Source of the DNA: Clostridium paridis
GTDB taxonomy: Bacteria > Bacillota > Clostridia > Clostridiales > Clostridiaceae
DNA length: 64,000 nt
Reading direction: 5' to 3'
Assembly: GCF_016765615.1 (NCBI RefSeq)
Contig: NZ_JAESWA010000022.1
Coordinates: 1 to 64,000 of the forward strand
This document shows positions 1 to 9,258 of this stretch, piece by piece. Position 1 is the stretch's first letter. The number at the start of each line of letters is the position of its first letter. The notes beneath the pieces were generated by a model. That model made no database searches, was not told the origin of the DNA, and was given only the letters and a program-made list of their open reading frames with translations. The position numbers and the translations under genes were made by a program.

Positions 1-463
1 TCTTCGTCTTTTGAACTATGTGCATTAGGCTTATCTTTTTTCACTTTTGCCTTCCTCCCTCTGTTATCTCTATACAGAGCTTCTGGACCATCCTCAAAAT
101 ATATATGATCCCATTTGTCAGTAGGAATATCCCATGTTCCTGCCTTAGGTTGAGATCCTCAAAATATATATGATCCCATTTGCCCACGGTCGAATCACTT
201 GGAATTCCAAAATGAACTGCCCCTTGGAATAGGGATAATCCATTCTCATGGATATATTCTACAACATGAACTTTAAAATCACCAGTATATGTTTTAGACT
301 TCATATGTAGCCCTTCAACCCCAAACTTTTCATAAAGTGCAACCCATCTTTGGACTACAGAATGTACTGTGTTGAGTCCTTTGGCAACTGCACAAGCTGA
401 CATACCTAACTCTAGCACATCATTCACTGCTTTGATTTTAACTTCTAATGAATGTTTTGCCAT
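1..463 (-). pseudogene. IS3-family (IS150-type) transposase OrfA, frameshifted and cut by window edge
   Basis: The product is the helix-turn-helix DNA-binding subunit of an IS3-type transposase. Two consecutive HTH segments are readable (about residues 8-45 and 58-98). The start is ATG 461-463, preceded by GGAGGTG. The frame continues as far as KWDHIYFED, then enters about 65 inserted bases carrying a repeat of 28 bp and is shifted, ending at a premature stop (41-43). In another frame the native continuation is readable, KWDHIYFEDGPEALY and then a basic tail reaching base 1, so the original gene ran off the left edge toward an OrfB not in the window. The family call rests on the HTH layout and the IS end at 491-515. 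Native activity is probably lost. Confidence 0.75.
90..182. repeat. 28-bp direct repeat (90-117 and 155-182)
   Basis: Identical 28-base copies lie 65 bases apart inside the transposase gene, with 37 unrelated bases between them. The spacing is not a multiple of three, which explains the frameshift in the surrounding reading frame. Confidence 0.9.
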
Positions 464-490
464 AAAAAATACACCTCCAAATATTATTTT

Positions 491-515
491 TGTCTAACAT
501 TTGGGGTGCACTTCA
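491..515 (-). repeat. Probable terminal inverted repeat of the IS3-type element
   Basis: Read on the minus strand this is TGAAGTGCACCCCAAATG followed by TTAGACA, immediately upstream of the orfA start. IS150-group ends commonly carry a GCACCCCAAA core followed by GTTAGAC-like bases, from family knowledge. The partner end lies outside the window, so the boundary cannot be confirmed here. Confidence 0.55.
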
Positions 516-532
516 AAAAATTAGCTCTTTTT

Positions 533-1609
533 CTACTTACTCTTTAAACTTTCAAAATATTTTTTATTATAAAGTACTGCTTGATCATTTGGTTTACATT
601 CTGCTGCTTTGTTATTATATCTCATAGCTTCATTTATATTTCCTAGCCTATCATAACATACGCACAGTTGCATAAATGGAATGTAGTCCCAGTAATCATT
701 ATAAATAAATCCCCATCCACTTTCTGGTTTCTCAATGCTTGTAGCTAACTTATACCAAAAGATTGCTCTTTTATAATCATTTTTTTCAAAATAATAATAG
801 CCAATATTACAACATGCCTCAGCTCTTGGTGTATCATATTCAAAGCTTCTTAATAAAATTCTTAAACAATTCTTTTTATCATTTAAATTACTATAACATT
901 TAGCCAAGTCTAAACAAGCATTTATATTGTCTTCTTGCCATCCTTTATTTGAATCTAGAAATTTATTAAAACTTTCTATTGCCTCACTATAATATTCATT
1001 ATAATAAAGCTCTCGTGCATAATAAAATAATCCTCTTATAGTAAGTTTTTTCCCTTCAGATAAATACTTCCTATAAATTATTAGATTTCTTCCTTTTTCA
1101 TTTTCATGTTCTTTTTTATGTGTTATGCAAATATCAGAATTAATTACTTTTCCGTTAATTTCAAGGTATTCATGAACTGGTTCATGCCACTTATATCCTT
1201 TATTTCTTTTAGAAAGTCTTTCTCTATAATAGGATAAAGTCACTTCCCCTCTTTGATTTAGTCCCACATTATACTTCATCATTACCTCATCAATATCAGG
1301 CATCATAGTTTCTTTTAGCTTAAAAAACTTCTTTCGATCTTCTTCTAATAATACATCATCAGCATCTAGCCACAAGATATAATCCATGGTTGCCCTATCA
1401 AACGAAAAATTTCTTGCAGCCGAAAAATCATCAATCCACTTAAAATCATATATTTTATCTGTATAATCTCTTACAACATCCTTAGTTTTATCTGTTGAAC
1501 CAGTATCTACTATAATTATTTCATCTACAATATCTTTGATGGAATTAAGACATCTACATATAACATTTTCTTCATTTTTTACAATCATACATAAACTTAT
1601 AGTAATCAT
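533..1609 (-). CDS. Glycosyltransferase family 2 with C-terminal TPR repeats
   Basis: A GT-A fold glycosyltransferase expected to move a sugar from a nucleotide-sugar donor onto an unknown acceptor, probably cell-surface related. The N-terminus reads MITISLCMIVKNEE, typical of this SunS-like/TPR class. Next come VDTGSTD and the metal-binding WLDADD motif at about residues 82-87, and the C-terminal half contains TPR-like helical pairs. I chose the ATG at 1607-1609 because GGAGG sits five bases upstream; an in-frame ATG 24 bases earlier has no ribosome binding site. The acceptor cannot be deduced. Confidence 0.85.
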   Translation of the reverse strand: MITISLCMIVKNEENVICRCLNSIKDIVDEIIIVDTGSTDKTKDVVRDYTDKIYDFKWIDDFSAARNFSFDRATMDYILWLDADDVLLEEDRKKFFKLKETMMPDIDEVMMKYNVGLNQRGEVTLSYYRERLSKRNKGYKWHEPVHEYLEINGKVINSDICITHKKEHENEKGRNLIIYRKYLSEGKKLTIRGLFYYARELYYNEYYSEAIESFNKFLDSNKGWQEDNINACLDLAKCYSNLNDKKNCLRILLRSFEYDTPRAEACCNIGYYYFEKNDYKRAIFWYKLATSIEKPESGWGFIYNDYWDYIPFMQLCVCYDRLGNINEAMRYNNKAAECKPNDQAVLYNKKYFESLKSK

Positions 1610-1701
1610 AAATACCTCCATATAAGTTAACATTATAAAATATGTTTAACTACATGAAGGTATAACTTAAAAATTGCTCTTTTTTTTAATTAAGGATGAG
1701 A

Positions 1702-2316
1702 CTAACCGTTATAATCATCTACATCAAATTCCTTCTGTTTATAATAATACTTACGATCATCCTCTGTTATTTCACGAATAACCTTACATGGATTTCCTAC
1801 AGCAATAACATTATCTGGAATATCTTTTGTAACCACACTTCCCGAACCAATAACAACATTATTTCCTATGTTAACACCTGGGTTTACTACAACATTTCCG
1901 CCAAGCCAAACATTATTTCCTATTGTTATACCTATACCATATTCATAACCAGAATTTCTTGAGTCTGGGTGTATTGGGTGTCCAGCAGTATATAGAGAGA
2001 CATTTGGTGCAAATTGCACATTATCCCCTATAATGACTTTCCCAACATCTAAAATTGTACAGTTATAGTTTGCAAAAAAATTATCTCCAACCTCTATATT
2101 CTTTCCATAGTCACAATGAAACGGTGCTTCGATATTTATACCTACACCTGTTTTTCCAAGAATTTCTCTTATTAATTTATCAATTTTCTCTTTTTTTTCT
2201 GGGTGACAGTGATTATACTCATATATCTTCTTTTGATTTTCCATTCGTTCTTCTGGCAAGGTATCTAACCATGCTTTATAGGGCAATCCTGCTAACATTC
2301 TATCTTTTTGATTCAT
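1702..2316 (-). CDS. maa: Sugar O-acetyltransferase (maltose/galactoside acetyltransferase type)
   Basis: Acetyl-CoA dependent O-acetyltransferase of the left-handed beta-helix (LbetaH) class, cytoplasmic. The N-terminal maltose acetyltransferase domain is visible (DRMLAGLPYKAWLD). The hexapeptide-repeat region includes the active-site segment TAGHPIHPD and the family motif GNNVWLGGNVVVNPGVNIG. The length of about 204 aa matches the family. The start is the ATG after AGGTGGG. It is co-directional and closely spaced behind the PHP and ROK genes, suggesting one transcription unit. The substrate is not predictable from sequence alone. Confidence 0.9.
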   Translation of the reverse strand: MNQKDRMLAGLPYKAWLDTLPEERMENQKKIYEYNHCHPEKKEKIDKLIREILGKTGVGINIEAPFHCDYGKNIEVGDNFFANYNCTILDVGKVIIGDNVQFAPNVSLYTAGHPIHPDSRNSGYEYGIGITIGNNVWLGGNVVVNPGVNIGNNVVIGSGSVVTKDIPDNVIAVGNPCKVIREITEDDRKYYYKQKEFDVDDYNG

Positions 2317-2341
2317 AGTTATTCCCACCTCTCAACCTAAA

Positions 2342-3229
2342 CTAAAATTCTATAAATTTTCTTAACCCCTTTATTATCTCTTCTTCAGAATTTTCGCATT
2401 CTGTACTTCCTAACTTGATACTTGGTTTTGTTTTTCCGTGAAAATCACTTCCGCAGGTTGATATTAAATTATTTTTTAAAACACTTTCTTTATAGTACTC
2501 AGTCTGCTCTTTATTATGATAGCTACTATAAACTTCCATACCCTTTATTCCGCTTTCTATAATCGCCTTAAGTAATTCCTCTTTTTCTTTAACATTATTA
2601 CCTGGATGTGCAAGTACAGGTACCCCTCCTGATTCTAAAATTATGTTTATTGCTTCTTTAAGACTTATAAACTTAACTTCTGCATAGGCTTGCTTGCCTT
2701 GAGAGCAATAATCCCAATAAAAATTAACATAAGGATTATCACTTCTTCCCCCATTTTCATAATAAGGTTTCAATAAAGGATTTTTCTTATGCTTATCAAA
2801 TTCCATTGCTGCTTCTGCTATCATCTCTCCATTCACAACACCATTTCTTGAAATAGAGTTAATATAGTCATCTGAAAAGTCTATTCCCAGTTCTCTAACA
2901 AGCTTCATTCTTTTTTTTGATGCAAATTTCTCTTGAGATATTATATCTTCCTCAATTTCATTAAATATAGGATTATTATAGTCAACTCCATATCCTAATA
3001 AATGAAGATTAACCCCATTAATAGTGCAGTCTAATTCTATGCCAGGTATTATTGTTATATTTTTATCCTGACAATATTTTTTTGCTTCACTTATTGCTTT
3101 TACAGAATTATGATCTGCAATTGAAAAATATTTTAATTTCTTCTCTAAACATAAATCCACTATAGTTTTAGGTGAAAATTCACCATCATCACTGTAATTT
3201 GAATGCATATGCAAGTCTATATAACTCAT
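2342..3229 (-). CDS. PHP-domain phosphoesterase
   Basis: Metal-dependent phosphoesterase of the PHP family. Related proteins hydrolyse nucleoside 3',5'-bisphosphates or act as 5' exoribonucleases. Metal ligands are clear: DLHMHSNYSDD at the N-terminus, FSIADHNS, IPGIELD, VPVLAHPGN near residue 210 and GSDFHG near the C-terminus. GGAGGG lies six bases before the ATG. It follows the ROK regulator by 15 bases and precedes the acetyltransferase, so they are probably co-transcribed. The exact substrate is unknown. Confidence 0.88.
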   Translation of the reverse strand: MSYIDLHMHSNYSDDGEFSPKTIVDLCLEKKLKYFSIADHNSVKAISEAKKYCQDKNITIIPGIELDCTINGVNLHLLGYGVDYNNPIFNEIEEDIISQEKFASKKRMKLVRELGIDFSDDYINSISRNGVVNGEMIAEAAMEFDKHKKNPLLKPYYENGGRSDNPYVNFYWDYCSQGKQAYAEVKFISLKEAINIILESGGVPVLAHPGNNVKEKEELLKAIIESGIKGMEVYSSYHNKEQTEYYKESVLKNNLISTCGSDFHGKTKPSIKLGSTECENSEEEIIKGLRKFIEF

Positions 3230-3244
3230 TTTAAACCCTCCACC

Positions 3245-4276
3245 TTATAATTTTCTTTCAATTAATTTAATATTATAATTTAAACTTTCTAACGTAATTG
3301 AAACAATTCCATTCATATAATCTTCATGTATATCCTCTTTTATAAAAATATTAGCCATGTGTTCTTTTGGAATGATTTTTGTACATTCTTTGTAAATATC
3401 ATCTAGTTCATTACCTTTAAATAAATCACCACTTAACACTATAGTTTCAGGATTAATTATAGCAATGATTGAAGTAATTGATTTTACTACAATCTTTAAA
3501 AAATCTCTATTATTATTTAACTTTATAAGTTGTTCTTCTCTTTTCATATCAAAAGGCAGAAAGGATAATTCACCTGCAAACTTGGTATTACCTTTAAACA
3601 TATGTCCATCGATTATGATACCTGCTCCAGGCAAGTTATCTTTAGGGAAAAGAGCATAAACTAAGGTTTTATCTTCATCATTTTCCTGTTTTTCATAGAA
3701 ACCAAAAGCAGTAAAATTCATATCATTTTCAATAATAACTTCCACTTGATATTTTTCCTTCAACTTTTCTCCAAGTGGGAAATTAACTAAATCACTGATA
3801 TCACAAACCCCAATATGACCATCATGTACTACTCCAGGGACTCCGATTCCTAAAGCCATTATGTTTTCATATCTCATAATCAATTCTTCAATGGTAGTAT
3901 CTATAAGTTCAAAATTTATTGATTTTACAATAATCTTTTCCTCTTGAATGTTCTCCCCAAGCAAATTTGTTATTACATAATTTATCGAATTTTCTTTGCC
4001 TTCAGTTCTAAGATACATACATGCAATATATGCGTAATCGGCATTATATATAAAACGTCTTGCTGGGCGCCCCCCATTAGATTCCTCTAAGTCTATTTCA
4101 AGCACTTCACCTTTTTCTAAAAGTTCATTTAAAATATTTCCGCAGGTTGCAATACTAAGTCCAGTGGCCTTAGCTATAGTAGTTTTTGTTCCATAACTTG
4201 AGGCTTTTAATGCATTCTTTACTAATTGTGTATTTATTTGCTTTACTCTGATTGTATTATTAGATATTTGTAGCAT
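3245..4276 (-). CDS. ROK-family transcriptional regulator
   Basis: A sugar-responsive repressor of the NagC/XylR type, or a ROK protein with a regulatory role. An N-terminal winged HTH (about residues 18-58, AKATGLSIATCGNILNELL) is followed by an actin-like ROK domain containing ALGIGVPGV and VIIENDMNFTAFGFY. The zinc-binding CxCGxxGC motif usual in this family is not seen; the corresponding region reads ELSFLPFD, so the sugar-kinase part may be degenerate. It heads the PHP/acetyltransferase cluster, which it probably controls. Confidence 0.85.
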   Translation of the reverse strand: MLQISNNTIRVKQINTQLVKNALKASSYGTKTTIAKATGLSIATCGNILNELLEKGEVLEIDLEESNGGRPARRFIYNADYAYIACMYLRTEGKENSINYVITNLLGENIQEEKIIVKSINFELIDTTIEELIMRYENIMALGIGVPGVVHDGHIGVCDISDLVNFPLGEKLKEKYQVEVIIENDMNFTAFGFYEKQENDEDKTLVYALFPKDNLPGAGIIIDGHMFKGNTKFAGELSFLPFDMKREEQLIKLNNNRDFLKIVVKSITSIIAIINPETIVLSGDLFKGNELDDIYKECTKIIPKEHMANIFIKEDIHEDYMNGIVSITLESLNYNIKLIERKL

Positions 4277-4390
4277 TTTTCCTCCTTAAACTTTCAATAA
4301 TACTTATCAAAAGTCTTTTCTTAAGTTAAATTATAAATGTTTATTTTATCCTTGTAAACATTTAATTATATCTTTTTATTATTGACTAAA

Positions 4391-4418
4391 GGGCTATGTA
4401 ATAAATATCACATAGCCC
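4391..4418 (-). terminator. Hairpin after GGDEF/EAL gene
   Basis: Perfect 9-bp arms GGGCTATGT / ACATAGCCC with a 10-base loop, just beyond the stop of the 4441 gene. The T-run is short, so this is a moderate terminator. Confidence 0.6.
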
Positions 4419-4440
4419 TTAAAATCAACTAATTTTATAT

Positions 4441-6552
4441 TTAGTTTAAAACAAATTGTGAAAGCATTAATAACTTTTCAATTTCTTCTTTATCAACTGG
4501 CTTTTTAAATAAATAACCTTGCCCATAATTGCATTTTTTATCTTTTAGAAATTCTAGCTGCTCCTTTGTTTCTATCCCTTCTGCAACTACCTTTAATTTT
4601 AAGTCATGCGTAAGCTTTATAATATTCTCTAAGATTATATTATCTTCTTTTGATTGAGAAACCCCATCTATAAAACTTTTATCAATTTTGACTACATCAA
4701 TTGGTAGTTTTTTCAAGTATGTTATTGAAGAATATCCTGTTCCAAAGTCATCTAGTGCTATTTTAATCCCTTTAGCTTTTAAAACATTTAATACTTCTAT
4801 TGCAGCATCAACATCTTTCATTACCGCTGTTTCGGTTATCTCTAGTTGAATTTCTTCAAATTTTAATCCTACTTCATTTATAATATTGATAATATCTTCA
4901 GTTAAACTCTTTCTAGTAATTCTACTTCCTGAAATATTTACTGACATTTGTATATTGTGGTAACCCATTTCCTCCCATTCTTTTTTTTGTAACATTGCAG
5001 CTTTAAATACCCAACTGCCAATATAAAATATAAGCCCTGTTTCTTCTGCTAACGGAATAAATTCCCTTGGAGATATAATTCCCTGTATGGGATGATTCCA
5101 TCTAATTAATGCTTCTACACCTATTAATTCAAATGTATTTAAATTTATTATAGGTTGATACACTAATTTAAATTCTTCCTTTTCAATTGCACTTCTAAGA
5201 TCATTTACTAACTCAACATATTTTAGTTCTTTCTCCTGCATTGCTTCGGTATAAAAACATAAGTTGTCTTTTGAATTTTTTTTAACATTATACATTGCTA
5301 TATCTGCATTTTTTAGCAGTGTAGATAAAGTACAGCCATTTTCAGGGTACTGCGCTATTCCGATACTATATGAGTTGAAAAACTTATGTTTATTACAAAC
5401 CCAAGGCTCTTTTAGCTTAACTAATATATTATTTAATTTTATCCTAACCTCTCTTTTATTCTCAGGATTCTTAAATAAGATTGCAAATTCATCTCCACCA
5501 AGTCTTCCTGCAAAATTTGGTTCTTTGATTTCTTCAATTAAAATGCTTGATATATATTTTAACAGTATGTCGCCTGTCTCATGTCCTAATGTATCATTAA
5601 TATTTTTAAAATTATCCACATCCATATAAACTAGCGAAAATCTACTATCTTCACTGCAGTTATAAATTATCTCATTAACTTTTTCTTCAAAGTAAAGTCT
5701 ATTAGGTAATTTTGTAAGCGAATCATACCTAGCAAGAAAATTCAATCTATCATCAGCAATTTTATGTTCTGTGATATCAGTATGTGAACCAGCAACTCTT
5801 ATTGGCCTGCCTTCCTTTGTCCAAATTCCTTTTCCTTTACTCAATATCCATCTATATTCTCCATTTTTACTTTTCATTCTATATATGCTTTCATAAGGCC
5901 CTTCCCTAGAAGATAAATACTCATTGATTTTTTCTATCACATCTTCTCTTTCATCTGGATGTATTAGATATACCCATGCATCAAAGTTATTACTTATTTC
6001 ATTTTTCTCATACCCTAAATAATTTTTCCACTTATCTGAAAAGAAGTAAACTCCATTTTCTATATCCCAATCCCAAATTCCACAATCAGCTCCTTCAACA
6101 GCTAATTCATAACGTTGCTCACTAATTGCTAATGAGTTTTGACTTTCCTTTAATTGTTCATTTTGTTCTCTTAATTCATCTTCAAGAACAAGAAGCTCTT
6201 CATTTACTTCATTAATTTCATCTAAATAATTATAGATTTTATCCACTGCTTTTTTAAATAACTTTAATCTTCTTTCAATTAATACAAGTATTAGTGCTGT
6301 TGTTATAGCAACATACACCCAGCCTTTATACATAGCAACTATTTTATAATCAGTAAAATTTGGAACAAACTTGCTTACTATTTCATCGGATAAAACAATC
6401 CATAATACACCTGCTACTCCGTATATTATTGAAATTCTTATTGATTCTGTTAATGGATTGATTTTATAATTTTTATTCAAATAATAATTTATATCATTTT
6501 TCATGTTTGAATTATTCCTTACATATCCCTTAATCTTATTAAATACCGTCAT
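4441..6552 (-). CDS. Membrane PAS-GGDEF-EAL c-di-GMP signalling protein
   Basis: A dual-domain cyclic-di-GMP enzyme. Two hydrophobic segments occupy about residues 42-60 and 80-97 (counted from the upstream GTG), then a coiled coil (103-150), a PAS/PAC domain (150-270), GGDEF (275-435) and EAL (450-700). The cyclase motif GRLGGDEF is intact. The RxxD inhibitory site that normally precedes it is absent (the sequence is KEPNFAG). The phosphodiesterase motifs EALIRW and DDFGTGYSS are present, so both activities are possible. The start is uncertain: ATG at 6552, with GGTG about eight bases upstream, is preferred over GTG/ATG codons up to 6567. Confidence 0.9.
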   Translation of the reverse strand: MTVFNKIKGYVRNNSNMKNDINYYLNKNYKINPLTESIRISIIYGVAGVLWIVLSDEIVSKFVPNFTDYKIVAMYKGWVYVAITTALILVLIERRLKLFKKAVDKIYNYLDEINEVNEELLVLEDELREQNEQLKESQNSLAISEQRYELAVEGADCGIWDWDIENGVYFFSDKWKNYLGYEKNEISNNFDAWVYLIHPDEREDVIEKINEYLSSREGPYESIYRMKSKNGEYRWILSKGKGIWTKEGRPIRVAGSHTDITEHKIADDRLNFLARYDSLTKLPNRLYFEEKVNEIIYNCSEDSRFSLVYMDVDNFKNINDTLGHETGDILLKYISSILIEEIKEPNFAGRLGGDEFAILFKNPENKREVRIKLNNILVKLKEPWVCNKHKFFNSYSIGIAQYPENGCTLSTLLKNADIAMYNVKKNSKDNLCFYTEAMQEKELKYVELVNDLRSAIEKEEFKLVYQPIINLNTFELIGVEALIRWNHPIQGIISPREFIPLAEETGLIFYIGSWVFKAAMLQKKEWEEMGYHNIQMSVNISGSRITRKSLTEDIINIINEVGLKFEEIQLEITETAVMKDVDAAIEVLNVLKAKGIKIALDDFGTGYSSITYLKKLPIDVVKIDKSFIDGVSQSKEDNIILENIIKLTHDLKLKVVAEGIETKEQLEFLKDKKCNYGQGYLFKKPVDKEEIEKLLMLSQFVLN

Positions 6553-6651
6553 TAATAACATCACCACTTTATAATTAATTAAATAATTTAATTATAATTT
6601 TATGATTTCCTAGATTACTTTAAATATGTAATCGGTAAATTTGTATAAAAA

Positions 6652-6683
6652 AATACCATTGAGAATTTACTCCCGATGGTATT
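6652..6683 (-). terminator. Terminator after small membrane protein gene
   Basis: Arms AATACCAT / ATGGTATT enclose a loop with further pairing and are followed on the minus strand by T-rich bases. It is placed directly after the stop at 6689. Confidence 0.7.
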
Positions 6684-6688
6684 AAATA

Positions 6689-7126
6689 CTATCTTCGTAG
6701 TTTACTATAAAGGCTTAAAATTATATTTGTAGGGAATTGACGTCTCTCAAATAAAACTGCTATAGATAAAACTGCTTGTACAACTCCGATTGAAAAAAAT
6801 AATACATGTAGAAAAACAATATCATTTAACATTATACATTGAACTATTATCCAAATTACTAATGCAAAACTTATAACTCCACTTATATAGCCTTGTAGTT
6901 TAGTTTTAAAAATAAAAACTAATGCACTTATTATATTTCCTAAGCCAATTACCACAAATAAAATTATTCCTGGAATTAAAAAATTAGTGAATGGTGAATT
7001 TTTCAATGTCGTTGTTGGCATTCCCATAGGCGATTGTGGATTAAGAATTGCTTCCAATCCTCCCGCCATTGCTCCAATCCCAACAATAAGATGTAAAATA
7101 AGTAATAACCTATATACTATTTTCAT
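6689..7126 (-). CDS. Small four-helix membrane protein
   Basis: About 145 residues with four predicted membrane segments (about residues 4-24, 45-65, 75-100 and 105-125) and few charged residues outside the C-terminal tail. No catalytic motif is recognisable. The ATG at 7126 is chosen because GGGAGG precedes it by six bases. It lies 30 bases downstream of the nucleotidyltransferase gene and may be co-transcribed with it. Function unknown. Confidence 0.75.
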   Translation of the reverse strand: MKIVYRLLLILHLIVGIGAMAGGLEAILNPQSPMGMPTTTLKNSPFTNFLIPGIILFVVIGLGNIISALVFIFKTKLQGYISGVISFALVIWIIVQCIMLNDIVFLHVLFFSIGVVQAVLSIAVLFERRQFPTNIILSLYSKLRR

Positions 7127-7156
7127 ATTAAATCCTCCCAACAAATTTCTAATAAC

Positions 7157-7771
7157 TTATCTTTCCCATGGTATAATATTTAAATCTGGCCATTTTGATA
7201 TCCATTTCTCTACTTTATCTTCATAAATTTCTTTAGTTATCTGTGCTTTATTAGCACGTACTATTTTCCCAAATAAATCATTAAGTCCATAAGGTGCATA
7301 AATCTTTAATTTATTATTTTTATCTTTCCTTACACCAATTGCTGTTGCAGTAGTTGGCCAAGTATTTATTGCTTCTTCAAGATTGTTATATGGTGTAATA
7401 TCATACCCGAAATGTTCTTTATACCAAAGGTGTACTCTTGCTTGGTTTTTAATATCAATTTCTATATTCATATCAGAATATAAGCTTCTAATCTTATTAA
7501 TTATTTTATTTTCAGATTCAATATTTAAGTTTTCATTATCAAAGTATACAAAATCAATATCTTTTATTCCATAACTTAAAGTCTTATTAGAAATATAATT
7601 CCAAACTGTTTGTGCAATACTCCCTGCCCCAATATAATAATTTTCTATTTCTAACTTTTCAGCTCTTTCTAGAGCAGTTTTTATCATTTCACTTGAATAA
7701 AGTATTTTTTCTAAGGCTTCTATTTGTAATCTTAAGTCTAAGTTATATGCTTTAATTATATTATTCTCCAC
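7157..7771 (-). CDS. Nucleotidyltransferase-like protein (DUF925 family)
   Basis: Resembles the uncharacterised nucleotidyltransferase family COG3575/DUF925. The glycine-rich GAGSIAQTVWN, the acidic KDIDFVYFD expected to hold metal, NTWPTTATAIGV and APYGLNDLF are all family landmarks. The substrate is not known for this family. The preferred start is GTG at 7771, since AGAGGTG lies nine bases upstream; a GTG at 7783 would overlap that ribosome binding site. Confidence 0.8.
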   Translation of the reverse strand: MENNIIKAYNLDLRLQIEALEKILYSSEMIKTALERAEKLEIENYYIGAGSIAQTVWNYISNKTLSYGIKDIDFVYFDNENLNIESENKIINKIRSLYSDMNIEIDIKNQARVHLWYKEHFGYDITPYNNLEEAINTWPTTATAIGVRKDKNNKLKIYAPYGLNDLFGKIVRANKAQITKEIYEDKVEKWISKWPDLNIIPWER

Positions 7772-7858
7772 TTTAAGCTTCACCTCTGTATTTTTTTGTT
7801 ACTTATACCCTATTATACCATAACATCCTAAGTTTATTTTTATTCATTAGAAAACTAA

Positions 7859-7885
7859 AAAGTCTTACCAAACTTGTAAGACTTT
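7859..7885 (-). terminator. Terminator after AI-2E family gene
   Basis: Perfect 10-bp arms AAAGTCTTAC / GTAAGACTTT with a seven-base loop, lying just past the stop at 7906. Confidence 0.8.
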
Positions 7886-7905
7886 CTAATTATAATTTTA
7901 TTTAA

Positions 7906-9072
7906 TTATTCTTGAGCTCTTTCCATATAGGAAGCATACCACTTGCTAAATAAGATTTTCATTGAAGCTGCAACAGGAACTGCTATTAACATTCCTATTA
8001 GTCCTCCGACATTACCCCCAATAAGAATTGCAAGCATAGTGAACACTGGATGTAGTCCAACACTATCTCCAACTATTTTGGGAGCCAATAAATTATTGTC
8101 TAATTGTTGAACCACAAGCATTCCAATTACTGCATATAAAGCTGTTATTGGCTCACCACTAAGTAGTGCCATTACAACTGCAAGAACAGTTCCTACAAGT
8201 GGTCCTATATATGGGATCATATTACAAATACCTGCAATTATACCTATTACAATTGCATAATCGATTCCTATAAAATATAAAACTATTGTCGATAAAATTC
8301 CTACCATGCATGCCTCTAAAAGTTGTCCTCTAATGTAATTATTAAATGTGTTATCAATTATACTGAATATTTCTTTGAGCTTATATCCTGCATTACTTTT
8401 CTTAAATATAAGATTAAATATCTTATTCCACAAATCTCTAAAATATTCAGAATCCTTAATTAAATAGATACTCAATACTAAGGCAATAAAAAATGTAGCT
8501 ATATTACCACCTAAATTAACTATAAAATTTGTTATACTTCCTATACTTGTTGAAACGTATGATTGAACAGAACTTATACCTTGAGCTATTTTACTATTTA
8601 AATCTTCTGGAATTGAAATATTTAGACTTTGTAATTTTTCAGTTATAGAGTTTACGGATAATGTTGAATTATTCAAATGCTCAGTTAAATAAATAGTCAT
8701 ATTTGCTATAGTTGTATTATTTGAAAGCTTGCCTCCAACCATAACATATATACCAGAAATTATACCAACGAAAACTGCCAATACTAAAGTATACATAAGC
8801 AAAATACCAATTGTCCTTCTTGAAGAAGCTTTTTTTAAGATTTTTCTACTCTCTAAAAATCCTTCAATAGCATGGACCCCTGGCTTCAATAAGTATGTAA
8901 TTACTAAAGCTATAATTAATGGCTTTACTAGGTTAACTACTTTTACCAGTGTATCGGAAACTACTAAAATAATACTCCCTAAGTTGTTAAAAATTGATAT
9001 ACACATATAAATCAGAAGCACAGTCCCTGCTGCATATAAACAATATTGTACTAATCTCTTATCTAATTTCAT
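7906..9072 (-). CDS. AI-2E family transporter (PerM/YdiK/TqsA type)
   Basis: An inner-membrane permease of 388 residues with about eight transmembrane segments. Two are N-terminal, followed by a large soluble region (about residues 110-185) and then five or six helices. The family signature appears near residue 285-330: ICNMIPYIGPLVGT and VVQQLDNNLLAPKIVG. Characterised relatives export autoinducer-2 or exchange sodium and protons, so the substrate is open. The start has GGAAGG upstream. It appears to be monocistronic, with its own terminator. Confidence 0.9.
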   Translation of the reverse strand: MKLDKRLVQYCLYAAGTVLLIYMCISIFNNLGSIILVVSDTLVKVVNLVKPLIIALVITYLLKPGVHAIEGFLESRKILKKASSRRTIGILLMYTLVLAVFVGIISGIYVMVGGKLSNNTTIANMTIYLTEHLNNSTLSVNSITEKLQSLNISIPEDLNSKIAQGISSVQSYVSTSIGSITNFIVNLGGNIATFFIALVLSIYLIKDSEYFRDLWNKIFNLIFKKSNAGYKLKEIFSIIDNTFNNYIRGQLLEACMVGILSTIVLYFIGIDYAIVIGIIAGICNMIPYIGPLVGTVLAVVMALLSGEPITALYAVIGMLVVQQLDNNLLAPKIVGDSVGLHPVFTMLAILIGGNVGGLIGMLIAVPVAASMKILFSKWYASYMERAQE

Positions 9073-9194
9073 TTTAACCTGCCTTCCTAATTAGTAAAAA
9101 TATTTAAAATCAAATTTATCTTATAATTAATATTATAATAAAAGTATACTAAATGGTAAAGAAAAACTCATTTTATCATGATACTATAAATATA

Positions 9195-9226
9195 GCTACT
9201 ATTACACTTTATTTTGTAATAGTAGC
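9195..9226. terminator. Strong hairpin between permease and protease genes
   Basis: Perfect 12-bp arms GCTACTATTACA / TGTAATAGTAGC with an eight-base loop. It lies beyond the 3' end of the protease gene on the minus strand, but the T-rich flank is on the plus strand, so use as a terminator in either direction is only probable. Confidence 0.55.
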
Positions 9227-9258
9227 TTTCTTAATTTAGCGAAATGCTTGTCCAATGA

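Noticed and set aside
1696-1962. Plus-strand frame antisense to the acetyltransferase gene
   Set aside because: Composition (Ile/Tyr/Asn-rich, no motif) reflects the complement of the LbetaH repeats; no ribosome binding site.
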